DNA of 64,000 nucleotides from assembly GCA_026545225.1 (NCBI GenBank), contig CM048846.1, positions 83,469,270 to 83,533,269 of the forward strand, read 5' to 3'. The DNA is from Cornus controversa. Its lineage: Eukaryota > Streptophyta > Magnoliopsida > Cornales > Cornaceae. The notes under the pieces were generated by a model. It did not search any database and was not told the origin of the DNA. It worked only from the letters and a program-made list of their open reading frames with translations. Below, piece by piece: positions 51,101 to 57,564 of the stretch (position 1 is the first letter of the stretch; each line of letters opens with the position of its first letter). Position numbers and translations under genes: made by a program.

Positions 51101-54100
51101 GCATTGTTTCCATTCAAATCGAAGAACCTAGTCAACTTTTCATGAGGCTTGTTGACAACTGTAAGTCTGGAAGAAGTGCCCGAGTCAATCTCCTGCCTCC
51201 TTCTCAACATTGACGTTGCCATGGATGGCCCCAGAAGACCATCTGTTATAGGATCTGCAGTACCAGTGTATCCAGAAGAAGAAGAGGAAGGAGAAAATTT
51301 GTGAGAGAGTGGACCTGGGTGGCTTGAATGTTTCGAAACCCATTTCGTGCTCGCCATTTTAGTCACGGGGCGTTTGGTCCCCTCCTTCCTCGTAACGGTT
51401 GTTCCTTTCCTTCCGTCACCCTTTTCCGACATCACCGCTTCTCGCCACACCACCCCGGAATCACAAGCATTATCCCTTCTCTTTTGAAGCACCTTCGCGT
51501 CCCTGTCCGAAACCTTTGTGCGTTCAAAAACTTGAGAAAGTCTTGAGAAAATAGTGGAAGAAGTCTTCTTTCTTTTATTCTGGTTCGTTGCTGCGTTATC
51601 GGAGAGCTTGTGATGATCTCTGGTCAATCTTGAGGGTTTGCGACTGAAGGTTTGGGGCTGGGCCTGTGAATAAAATCCTTTTAATCCATTCATTCTGCTG
51701 TCTTTGGACTTCTGTTGGACCCATTTACTTTTCTTTAGGCCCACAGAGAGAGAGCTTGAGGCACCAGCCCAGATTGCATCGTCCGAATTTGGGCCTGTTA
51801 CAGAAGGCCCAGGCCTGTTTCGCGATTGGAAGTTCGGCCCATCAGGATTCAAAAAATCCCTGTTTCGATGACGTGGATCCCTTTGCTGACGTGAGTGATG
51901 CCTGCTGAAGGCTGCGATCTGTCCATCAGCCACCAACTCGTCACGTGATCTTGAAGGTGGCCTCCTCTCACGCGCCTGACTCATGTGCCTAGCCACGCGT
52001 CCCTGTCCTCTTGGATAAATTTCCTTCTGCAATTTCCGGTGAGGGACAGGGTTCTCCCTGGCTTTTCCGGCGTGATGCTCTTGGCGTCTCCACCACTCCT
52101 CCTCTGTGATGAGCTTGCTCACATCTCGTCCACGAAGGGAATCATGTTTCGGTACAAGTTGAGGTGGAGCTGATTCCATGAGAGCAACTTTATAGGCTAC
52201 TGAGTCATCTTCGACCAGAACAAAAGCCGGAATCTCCCCACCATCGGAGACGACAATCACGACATTTTCTGAGTCCATCGTGTCCTTAGAGTCAAGCTTC
52301 AGAAAACCTCCACATAAGTCTCCAATGGCGACGAACAGGTTCCGGCACCAGAGATGAAGGGGTAGGCCATACAGAATCAGACGTCTTTCCTTTCTCTTCT
52401 TCATCAGATTGGCACAACCCACTCTGTAGTACCACACGTCAAGCAGAAGCGTGGCGTCACCCCAAACTCTCTTTCCTTCTTTCAGAACTCTTTTTGCTTC
52501 CTTTTCAGATGGGAGTCTAAAAAGAAGTAAAGAGTCCGGCAAGGAGGTAACGGAAACCCCAGTCGAAATCTTCCAGTTTTTTGAGGCCCATTTCCCGATT
52601 ATGTCGAGGCAGCCAACGTTCCTGTCAAACCTTCCGACTAAGCATGAGCGAAGTGTCTCTCTTTGCTGAGCTGTGCTCCGGTCGTCAATTCTGAACACGT
52701 GGCCCCTCTCAGTCGTTTTACCGTCGACCTCGCCGGCGATGGTAAGGCGTGGCATTCTCGCTATTTCTAAGAAGGATCTTCCTGCCGGCGTGGTCATTGT
52801 GCAACTCTTAAAGGCATCCAATCTGGACCGATCACCATATCCGATCTGGAAATTCACCGATCTCGCCAAAGCTAGCACTCTGATCTCACAAAAGCCACCG
52901 TCACCGTCATTGATCCTTCTATTTAAACAATTTTATTAGTCAAGACATGCCATAATTCCCTAAACACTTCCAATCTCAGTAGGAATGCCATTTGGTCCTA
53001 AAGTCCTTGTTGATTCTTCTTACCTGATACATTTTTACCTTGCATTCCCTTTTTTCTCCCCAAGGTTACCATATTTTTCTACGTATAAACTTCTTTGATG
53101 GTTTTAATTCAACAATTTCTCAAAATAACTTTTCCATCTTTTTTTAATCTCATCATCATTCATATAATATGATAAACAAAACTCTAGTTTTTCTCTCCAT
53201 TAGTTTAGCAAGTTTATATATATTCATCCTACTTTTGTACCTAATTTAGAATAGAGTTCACTGTATCTTTTGTATTTAGCTTCTCTCACTTCCTTTTTGA
53301 CACACTGTATTTTTTCACAGGTTTCTCTATTTCTAGTTTTTTACCAAAGTTTATAACATTCAATCATGTTTTTATGATAGTTTGGACATGTTCATTTCAC
53401 CATCAAGGTCCTTAGATAATGTGCCTTTTCCTTTTGAATCTTCGACGTCACTTTTAATACTCAATTAATACATTCAGTAATCCTATTTCACATTAAGTTA
53501 GTTTCATCTTCTAAATTCCATTTTACCTCTTTTAGCATCCTATTCTTAAATAATTTCACTCTACTACTAAATTCCATCACCTAGGTTTATACTTCAATTT
53601 CTCCTTTTAGATTATTCTTTTATATATGCATTTAAAATTGTTAGCCTTTATTGTGATGTTAAACTCTCTCGTGAAATCTTTGCATGATAATCGATCTACC
53701 TTTTGAAATAGAAAAAAGTGATTTTGACTCGTATTTGATCCACCTTTACAAGTTATTTAATGTGCATCTCTTTATTTAAAGTATACTCATAAGATTATAT
53801 GCCATTGCAAACTTTAAGATAGCTTCCACGTCATTTTTATTCCCCACAATCTTTTTCTGTATGACCATTAAAGTTCCCTCCTCTGTATAATTTGTTTTCA
53901 TTAGGTATCTCTTGAATTAATTCATTTGTATGTTCCCAAAACAGTGCTTTAATGTGTTCACCTAGGCCTACTTGGGGTGCATAATTGCTAATTATATTAA
54001 CTATATTTCCTCTCAATGCAAGTTTTACTAATATTATCTATTTTACTTCTAGTAAAGAGTTAGGACATCTACTTTAAATTCTTGTCAATGATTACCCTTA

Positions 54101-55443
54101 CTCACTCCATTTATATATCTTTCTTTCTCTGTATAAGAAAGTTAATATTTCGTGTTTTATTTTGCTAGCCTTTTCTCCTACCCACTTAGTTTCTTGTAGA
54201 CATCCTATATTTAACCTTCCTTCTAAACATAGCATCCTTAAACTGTCAATTGCTCCTATACTCCAACTCCCTAGCTAAGCCTGCTATCATGAGCTAACTT
54301 TTTACCCATGCTCTTCCGGAAAAACATGGAAACCCCTTGCCTACTTTTTACCGCATCTGGGCTATGCACCCATTTTTCGAAGCATTTGGAAGCTAATGCA
54401 ACGTGTTGTTAGGGGAATGCCTATCACTTATTCTTATATTATCAGCATTCATGTTTATATCGGTATTGGTGAAGTTTTACGATGGATATTAGGTTACCTA
54501 TCGCAACCCTCATCCTTTTCCTGGGCTTGGGACCGACTGTGTAAGAAAGAGACGCTAAATATGACACGTGGAGTTAAATGCATAGCACCAACATGCATTC
54601 TAAATTCCTTGTTATATATGCCATACCTTCTCAACAAACACAGGCGCACACATACACTATTATCTCCAGGTTCTGCCTTCCTCATTTGCATTGATGCATG
54701 ACATTGCCGATTATAAACATATAAAGATAAATATAGCATGGATGTCATATTCCTTTCCACTGCAAGGAGACGGCTTGTTGCTGCTATTAACGTGCGTAAT
54801 AATTGACTGTCTTTTATTCAAATGGATTGTTTTCTGAATATTTGACAAAGTAGTTGGTAGATAGAGAGATCACATGTCAACAGACAAATTAATAGTGAGT
54901 GTTGGATCACATGTCAACAGACACAAATTAATAGTGAGTGTTGGAGTCTATATGAACCATTATCTGATCACTTGTATATGGAGTTGAATGGTAGTTTTGG
55001 AACATGTTGAGCACGTGCATTGGTCGATTTTTGAAATTTTACCTTGTAGAATTTTGAGCGAATAGCATGTGTACTGTCAAATTCCTTAAAAATTTACTTG
55101 CTTGTCATGCTATACGATTAGTATTTTCTTCAGGTCGTCATCTATGGTCACTTATTTCAAGTTTACACTTTACTATTGGTTATATTTACTTAAAAAAACC
55201 CATCCCGGTTTCTGTTTGAGACATGATGTCATACTCGTGTTAAGAATTTGCTGCAAAATTTAGTAAAATATTCGAACAAAGATTGTCAAAATTCATAATT
55301 GTGAAAATCTTATTCATTGTATCTCACATATATGTGCAGGCTTGATGGCTACATACCATGCCAAGAATGAGTATTGTCTTCTTACTGATATGTGCCAAGG
55401 CTACAGGGTGTTTGCTAGTATCATCTGCCAACTAGAAGGTTGA
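33104..55443 (+). CDS. NAOD: Acetylornithine deacetylase (M20 metallopeptidase family), ten exons
   Basis: By homology it removes the acetyl group from N-acetylornithine, giving ornithine for arginine and polyamine synthesis. Exons: 33104-33433, 33925-34169, 34288-34396, 39306-39444, 39573-39630, 39710-39727, 39911-40033, 40369-40522, 40613-40646, 55340-55443. All borders are GT-AG, phases agree, and the sum is 1,314 bases, or 437 residues plus stop; plant homologues are about 440. Likely M20 metal and catalytic residues are visible: H99 and D101 in MHMDVV, D131 in GRGTTDCLGH, E165/E166 in ASEENSS, D196, and H410 in TYHAKNEYC. The dimerisation region spans roughly 205-320. ATG 33,104 is chosen for homologous length and good context. 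The protein looks intact. Introns 3 and 9 are swollen by transposons. I recognise the Arabidopsis homologue from memory; substrate is inferred from family. Confidence 0.96.
34600..35785 (-). mobile_element. Ty3/gypsy pol fragment (integrase and downstream region), fossil
   Basis: Read on the minus strand, this intron-3 segment contains recognisable chromovirus-type phrases such as LATGQQTRTPQEVAL and a KKYADKYK stretch, followed by VGDK. These are typical of the region from late integrase toward the end of pol. No LTRs are attached and the copy is broken and old. Borders are approximate. It lies just left of the hAT-like MITE at 35,810. Confidence 0.75.
35810..36681. mobile_element. hAT-like MITE, GCACGGACAC family, copy 5
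   Basis: The left end CTAGGAAGCACGGATA pairs with the right end CGTTTCCGTGCTTCTTAG. Flanks CTATATCC (35,802-35,809) and CTACATCC (36,682-36,689) match at 7 of 8. CGTGTCGGACACGG and GGACACGG words crowd the left part; GTCGTGTCGTCGTGTCGCC words crowd the right. At 872 bp it is the longest unsplit copy and a good reference. It sits in intron 3 of the deacetylase gene. Confidence 0.87.
36782..38247. mobile_element. Solo LTR, 1,466 bp, related to that at 28,003
   Basis: It begins TCTGAGTTGCGTGGTGCGG and ends TTTCTCACA. Flanks ATTCC (36,777-36,781) and ATTTC (38,248-38,252) match at 4 of 5. It shares with the 28,003 copy the GCGGAAG start, CCTAGAGGGGGGG then GTGAAT, a CACAGAG word, TTGCTGGAAGAAC and an end region with ACAACTCAATTTATCAAG-like sequence, in the same direction. 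It lies in intron 3. No internal domain is present. A G run occurs at about 36,839-36,852. Confidence 0.75.
38284..38613 (+). mobile_element. RTE-type LINE, 5'-truncated 3' end, 330 bp
   Basis: The + strand encodes remnants of the end of an RTE-clade ORF (RESRLRWFGHIHRR and GRPKITLDEIIK), with stops, then a short (GAT)n tail, the usual RTE 3' tail. An 18-bp target duplication, TATTTAGTACTTATCTGA, flanks it exactly (38,266-38,283 and 38,614-38,631). The perfect duplication indicates a fairly recent insertion, although the source copy was already shortened by incomplete reverse transcription. Confidence 0.92.
38949..39135. mobile_element. Mutator-like MITE, 187 bp
   Basis: Ends GGGAGGTGATATTGG and CGAGTATTGTGTCCC are imperfect inverted repeats, extended inward by TTTTTTTGATAAATGCGATCC against GGAGTGCATTTATAAAAAAAC. 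The 9-bp flank TAATGCAAA is identical on both sides (38,940-38,948 and 39,136-39,144). It lies in intron 3, 170 bp before exon 4. Confidence 0.82.
39710..39727 (+). other. NAOD: 18-base microexon (exon 6) of the deacetylase gene
   Basis: The 18 bases after TTGCAG and before GTAAGC complete a split Arg codon, add LTPFY and begin an Asn codon finished by exon 7. Without it the frame would be kept (18 is a multiple of 3) but the conserved GDVRLTPFY segment would be lost. It is part of the gene described above. Confidence 0.9.
40063..40330. repeat. Tandem duplication in intron 7, ~136-bp unit
   Basis: AAGTACCTTTTCATTATGG at 40,063 recurs as AAGTACAACCTTTTCGTTATG at 40,198. Both are followed by AAACTTAACAGAAATTGTT, ATACATGCTCTC and TGAGAGTAATT. 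The second copy reaches to within about 40 bp of exon 8. The copies have diverged by roughly one base in ten. Confidence 0.88.
40944..42595. mobile_element. Mutator-like non-autonomous element, 1.65 kb, gene-like interior
   Basis: Long inverted repeats of about 120 bp: the left arm holds GGTAAAATGCTCTCACACCC, GTTAAAAATAGCTCTAACAC and TTTGATTGAAACTTG. The right arm holds the complements, ending GGGGTGTTAGAGCATTTTAC. Flanks ATTTTTTTAAA and ATTTTTTAAAA suggest a 9-11 bp target duplication. The interior (41,190-42,380) is GC-richer and full of CCACC, CACTG and TCGCTG words, with open frames on both strands up to 104 codons. I recognise no gene in it. It lies in intron 9 of the deacetylase gene. 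Confidence 0.78.
42600..43347 (+). mobile_element. Possible LTR end with tRNA-Met primer site, fossil
   Basis: TGGTATCAGAGC at 43,336-43,347 is the standard tRNA-Met primer-binding site of plant Copia-type elements. It stands seven bases after CTACA, a plausible LTR end. The LTR's start, and any coding region downstream, could not be found. A chance 12-base match in the intron cannot be excluded. Confidence 0.3.
43350..45655. other. Intron 9 sequence without recognised element
   Basis: AT-rich intronic DNA. No reading frame, inverted repeat with clear ends or gene-like segment was recognised. Confidence 0.5.
46935..50579 (-). CDS. L1 LINE ORF2: endonuclease, reverse transcriptase and zf-RVT, 1,214 aa
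   Basis: This is the enzyme of the LINE, cutting target DNA and copying the element's RNA in place. An AP-like endonuclease occupies about 1-235: WNVRGLNN (8-15), QETKL (37-41), GGDFNAI (141-147), SRLDRFLIS (197-205) and SDHTPLVID (225-233). Reverse transcriptase covers about 450-760: KAPGPDGF (454-461), FRPISLVGCIYKL (514-526), KLDIEKAFDHVNW (581-593), GLRQGDPLSPFLF (639-651) and the catalytic FADD (691-694). A zf-RVT region near 1,075-1,150 has the W-C-C-H-C pattern, including HLLLHC. The ATG at 50,579 begins the usual LRIISWN start. Length and motif order are complete and all catalytic residues I can judge are present. Three hundred and sixty-one bases separate it from ORF1. Confidence 0.96.
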   Translation of the reverse strand: MKLRIISWNVRGLNNPDKRKVVKMAVRKWNAQVVCLQETKLASITNNVVRSLWGGRYVAWEVLDALGSSGGVLVMWDKRWVTKVDAWVGRFSVSCTFSLEEDGFKWIFSGVYGPVEDSERHLLWDELGSMRRRWPLPWCIGGDFNAIRNPSERSSRGAWTPPMEQFSGFIDEHHLIDLPMEGATFTWSSGRETPTLSRLDRFLISGDWEEKFPDVVQAALTRVTSDHTPLVIDCGGITQRKTPFRFEHMWLRAEDFKERVQGWWEGCEALGNPSFVLAAKLRALKENIKKWNKEVFGNLEWRKNRMMSEIAELDRLEDSGEIGEEGRRRRVECQTEIYEIAISEEISWRQKSRAIWLKEGDKNSRFFHRLANAHRRNNHIGRIIVDGQVLSRAEEVGTVVSSFYQRLYTEDFSWRPQLDGLPFDRLSEEGREGLERPFSEEEVLSALKSCKADKAPGPDGFTSHFLLENWEVVKGEVMGTFHAFHSHCRFEKSLNASFIALIPKKGGATDVRDFRPISLVGCIYKLMAKVLASRLSSVMDGLISDPQSAFVGGRQILDSALIASEYVDYRLRSGVPGILCKLDIEKAFDHVNWNFLLYLMERIGFGERWRTWIKFFISTVRFSVLINGSPSGFFSSSRGLRQGDPLSPFLFLIIMESLSRLMRKAADLGFITGFRVGRDSASQIDISHLLFADDTIVFCDADESQMRHLRCVLICFQAVSGLRINVGKSVVVPVGVMPNLVVLANILDCGVGSLPITYLGLPLGDSARRVGGWDPIVERFERRLAGWKKQYLSKGGRVTLIKSSLSSLPTYFLSLFQIPTSVMERLERLQRNFLWGGLGDEFKYHLISWNQACKPVKLGGLGIRSLGAFNKALLGKWLWRFGKERQRLWRRLILSRFGEESGGWCSREVRTPAGVGVWKSIRKGWPEFSKFIKFKVGSGRNIRLWEDWWCGDRPLAQLFPSLYRISRNRHTFVSFCYHLDSGRTIWDVGFTRNLQDWEIEDVIRFLESLYLQVVNVGREDSMTWTPSPKGFEVNSFYRSISGFEGTTFPWKSVWRSKAPPRVAFFGWTSVHGRILTLDNLRIRQRIIVNWRCMCKQNEETVDHLLLHCSVARDCWSLLLGLFRVQWVMPSSTRGLMEAWSGGLVDTHIRNYWKATPLCVWWCLWREQNRRTFDDEESSNGTLKFSILCTLSYWVQGRACNSVEAMVDFLSSFAL
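50941..52797 (-). CDS. L1 LINE ORF1, RNA-binding protein, 618 aa from the first ATG
   Basis: ORF1 proteins of plant L1 elements bind the element RNA. Here the N-terminal third, with the segments DRNVGCLDIIGKWASKNW, LLLFRLPSEKEAKRVL and RLILYGLPLHLW, resembles the DUF4283-type domain. The middle is basic and rich in Arg, Ser, Pro and Lys, without a clear CCHC zinc knuckle. The first in-frame ATG is at 52,797 (MTTPAGRSF). Open frame continues upstream past 52,878 (VLALARSVNF, which also looks protein-like) to the element's edge without an ATG. The true start may therefore have been lost by 5' truncation, or translation may begin at 52,797. Confidence 0.85.
   Translation of the reverse strand: MTTPAGRSFLEIARMPRLTIAGEVDGKTTERGHVFRIDDRSTAQQRETLRSCLVGRFDRNVGCLDIIGKWASKNWKISTGVSVTSLPDSLLLFRLPSEKEAKRVLKEGKRVWGDATLLLDVWYYRVGCANLMKKRKERRLILYGLPLHLWCRNLFVAIGDLCGGFLKLDSKDTMDSENVVIVVSDGGEIPAFVLVEDDSVAYKVALMESAPPQLVPKHDSLRGRDVSKLITEEEWWRRQEHHAGKARENPVPHRKLQKEIYPRGQGRVARHMSQARERRPPSRSRDELVADGQIAAFSRHHSRQQRDPRHRNRDFLNPDGPNFQSRNRPGPSVTGPNSDDAIWAGASSSLSVGLKKSKWVQQKSKDSRMNGLKGFYSQAQPQTFSRKPSRLTRDHHKLSDNAATNQNKRKKTSSTIFSRLSQVFERTKVSDRDAKVLQKRRDNACDSGVVWREAVMSEKGDGRKGTTVTRKEGTKRPVTKMASTKWVSKHSSHPGPLSHKFSPSSSSSGYTGTADPITDGLLGPSMATSMLRRRQEIDSGTSSRLTVVNKPHEKLTRFFDLNGNNARRVLRGLECPNFCRIHHRTLHYPTIFSECRRSDSGTENDNGLNTKIGQEIIP
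54400..55339 (+). other. 3' part of intron 9, before the last exon
   Basis: Intronic DNA with a short open frame (54,396-54,701) that has no domain. A small tandem duplication lies at 54,868-54,943. The acceptor is TATGTGCAG|GCTTGATG at 55,339/55,340. Nothing else was recognised. Confidence 0.6.
54868..54943. repeat. Tandem duplication, two ~38-bp copies
   Basis: GATCACATGTCAACAGAC followed by AAATTAATAGTGAGTGTTG occurs twice in direct succession, differing by two bases. It is nearly perfect and so recent. Confidence 0.92.
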
Positions 55444-55613
55444 TTTTCCACAAGTAACACTCACTGATACAACACGTTGCAGGTGAAATGAAATAGATCA
55501 AATAAATTGTTGTTGAACAATTCTGTTGAACTTTTCTGCTTGTTTAATGAGATAAATAGATCTAGTTAATTTTGCTGATGAACTATTCTGCTTGTAATCA
55601 TTTTCGCGCCTTC

Positions 55614-55619
55614 AATAAA
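55614..55619 (+). terminator. Candidate poly(A) signal of the deacetylase gene
   Basis: AATAAA lies 171 bases after the stop codon, in a T-rich setting typical of plant 3' ends. Plant signals are loose, so another site may be used. Confidence 0.45.
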
Positions 55620-55826
55620 GTCTTATTTGAGTTTATACAGACAGCGGCGTTTTATGTTAAAAACGTGACAATCTTATTCTGAATATTGTTTTGTTTGTTT
55701 TCCAGTCTAATTTCTGTGTAATTCTTGTTTTACATCATTCAACACGAAATGCTTTCTTTGATTTGCTCAAGTTTGTTCCAAGGTTGAGCCAAATTTTCAA
55801 AATCTGCATTCTCATTTTGACTGCAT

Positions 55827-55829
<3 letters not shown>

Positions 55830-55876
<47 letters not shown>
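55830..55876. repeat. (TA)n microsatellite
   Basis: An uninterrupted TA tract directly abuts the left end of the TIR element at 55,877. A second TA tract abuts its right end (56,607-56,630). The element probably inserted into one TA tract. Confidence 0.93.
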
Positions 55877-55880
<4 letters not shown>

Positions 55881-56604
55881 TAACATCCCCTCTTTCAGGA
55901 GGTTAGCTTTGTCCTTGCATTTTGTTGGACAAAAATGTCCTTATTAAAATTTGCCACATCATAAAAAATAAGGATATTATTGAGATTTTTAAAACCCAAC
56001 CTCCTCTCTCAAATCTCATCTTCTCAATCTCTATCGAGAATATGCCTCCACCATCCCATAGCACAATCACCAATCACCATGTTGCCACCATCCCCATCCC
56101 CACCCCTCCACAACCACCGTGTCGCCACCCTCTCCACCCCATCACCATCCTGATCACCACAGCACGACCACTGCCCCATCACAATGTGTATTCTGGTGAA
56201 ATAAAACCTCAACCACCATCTTCACCCACACAACCACCACTGCCGTACACACTCCCACAACTGCCACCACCGCTATTTTTATTCCGGCCAATAAAATCCA
56301 TAGCCAAAGTTCTCGTGCTCGAAGATGGCGAGATCGTTCTTGGTCGTGGCCAGCGGTGAGATCCTTCTTGACATAGCCACGGCCTTGGTAGATCGGTTTC
56401 AACAGCATTTTTGGTTTTTGATTTTTAAGGCTAGAGAAAAAACATTTGGGTGAGAGATGCGTGAGATAATAAAGTTGGAGGAATGTTTTGAAATTAAGTA
56501 ATGCCCTATTTTTTAATGACATGGCGGGTTTTAGTGAAAGCATTTTTGTCCAACAAAATGTGGAGACAAAGCTAACCTCTTCTTGAAAGAGGGGATGTTA
56601 GCTA
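55877..56604. mobile_element. Long-TIR non-autonomous element, ~0.73 kb, CCA-rich interior
   Basis: The left arm starts GGGTTAACATCCCCTCTTTC and includes GAGGTTAGCTTTGTCC and TTTTGTTGGACAAAAATG. The right arm holds the complements, ending GAAAGAGGGGATGTTAGC. The arms are about 65 bp. The interior (56,040-56,340) is rich in CCACC, CCATC and CACCC, unlike the AT-rich arms, and open for 145 codons on the + strand and 129 on the minus strand, without recognisable domain. Structurally it resembles the elements at 29,683 and 40,944. The target duplication is masked by TA repeats. Confidence 0.75.
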
Positions 56605-56639
56605 TCTATATATATATATATATATATATAATGCATGTA

Positions 56640-57415
56640 TTACATTTCAGATTGAGTTTGGATTGACTCATCTTTCCACACCGTCAAAGTTGTTAACCTT
56701 AAGATTAGGCCTATATTTTAGTTTTGAAGAAAAATAATAATTACTCAAATTGGATGGTCCAAGTGACAAACCCTACTAGTTTAAATATTTTAATTGTCAG
56801 CTGATACCCATTTCTTATTTATGTGACTGATGTTCAACCACTAAGTACTAGATAGATTATCCATGACTGAATGAACAACATTTTTGGAATGCCGTGACCA
56901 CATTTTCATAGGTAGTCTTCTAAATGTTACACACAATTAGAAAAAAAAACCATTTCACTCGTACATAACTGCCACAAAAGTCAATTGAGCCCAACATAAA
57001 TTGGTACATGTAATTTTAACAATTGCGTGAATCAATAAATGAATGTCAATTTAATTAGCTCCGTCCCGTATTAATAATAAATATATAAATAAATATTATT
57101 TTATTAGCTATAAAATAAAAATTTGTTATGATAATTTTAAATTTTAATAATTTTTTTCTAATTATGATCATTATATACTAATTTTTTTTTCACAAAATTT
57201 ATCTTAAATTTGTTCAAGTTCAAATTATTTTTCTTAAAAAATATGTATATCAAGACGCTCTTGCCCGGCTCCAATGCGGGACGGATTTGAAAAAATATTT
57301 TTTTCATTTGAGATGGGTTTGAAAAAGAATTGTTTCATCCTGAAACCGTCTATTGATATTTCTAATCACAACATTTAAAGTTTTTCATATACAAAAAAGA
57401 TTTATCCTGTACGGA
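56640..57415. other. Intergenic DNA
   Basis: No gene or bounded element was recognised in this AT-rich stretch. Confidence 0.5.
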
Positions 57416-57417
57416 AA

Positions 57418-57562
57418 AATTATACGATGCACTAGGTGCACCAGACAATAATGTTTTGTTGTCGTTTAGATGAGTAGGTGTGAAACCCAATTGGGCGGAC
57501 CCATTGGACTTCACACCGACTCACACAAATAATAAAACAATGTTATCTAGTGCACTATATAA
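57418..57562. mobile_element. Probable MITE, ~145 bp
   Basis: The left arm TTATACGATGCACTAG and the right arm CTAGTGCACTATATAA are inverted. Pairing continues inward through AATGTTTTGTTGTC against AATAAAACAATGTT and GTAGGTGTGAA against TTCACACCGAC. No clear target duplication was found, so the family is open. Confidence 0.6.
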
Positions 57563-57564
57563 CA

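Larger units (their letters stand above)
46860..52922 (-). mobile_element. L1-type LINE, ~6.06 kb, both ORFs open
   Basis: On the minus strand it runs from about 52,922 to an 11-base A tail at 46,860-46,870. An AATAAA signal lies at 46,882-46,887 and the end reads TTTACTTAT before the A tail. TTAAACAA flanks both sides (46,851-46,858 and 52,923-52,930) as target duplication, perhaps longer but hidden by the A tail. ORF1 and ORF2 are both uninterrupted. It lies antisense in the last intron of the deacetylase gene and inside the older RTE LINE. Only about 45 bp precede the open frame of ORF1, so the 5' end may be slightly truncated. Its intact frames mark it as young and perhaps capable of moving. 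Confidence 0.93.
45660..54400 (-). mobile_element. Old RTE-type LINE, split by the L1 insertion
   Basis: Read on the minus strand, the right part (54,400 to 52,931) carries endonuclease remnants (QETKWVGEKA-like, NYAPQVGL-like) and the start of the reverse transcriptase (GPNGIPTEI). The left part (46,858 to about 45,660) continues with DIYDGNVTRVRMTVGGTSEF, GSALSPYLFALVINKL and RLRWFGHVYIRPP. The two parts abut precisely at the L1 borders. Stops and frameshifts are scattered throughout, so it is long dead. Compared with a usual ORF of about 1,000 codons roughly a sixth is missing. The outer borders are approximate. Confidence 0.85.

Noticed and set aside
46935-52878. ORF1 and ORF2 as host genes
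   Set aside because: Endonuclease, reverse transcriptase and zf-RVT motifs, an A tail and target duplications show that they belong to an L1 LINE.
52798-52878. GTG at 52,878 as the start of ORF1
   Set aside because: Plant nuclear translation normally starts at ATG; the first in-frame ATG is at 52,797.
55922-56359. A 145-codon Pro/His-rich open frame as a gene
   Set aside because: It lies entirely within a long-TIR element, and the opposite strand is equally open, as expected of CCA repeats.
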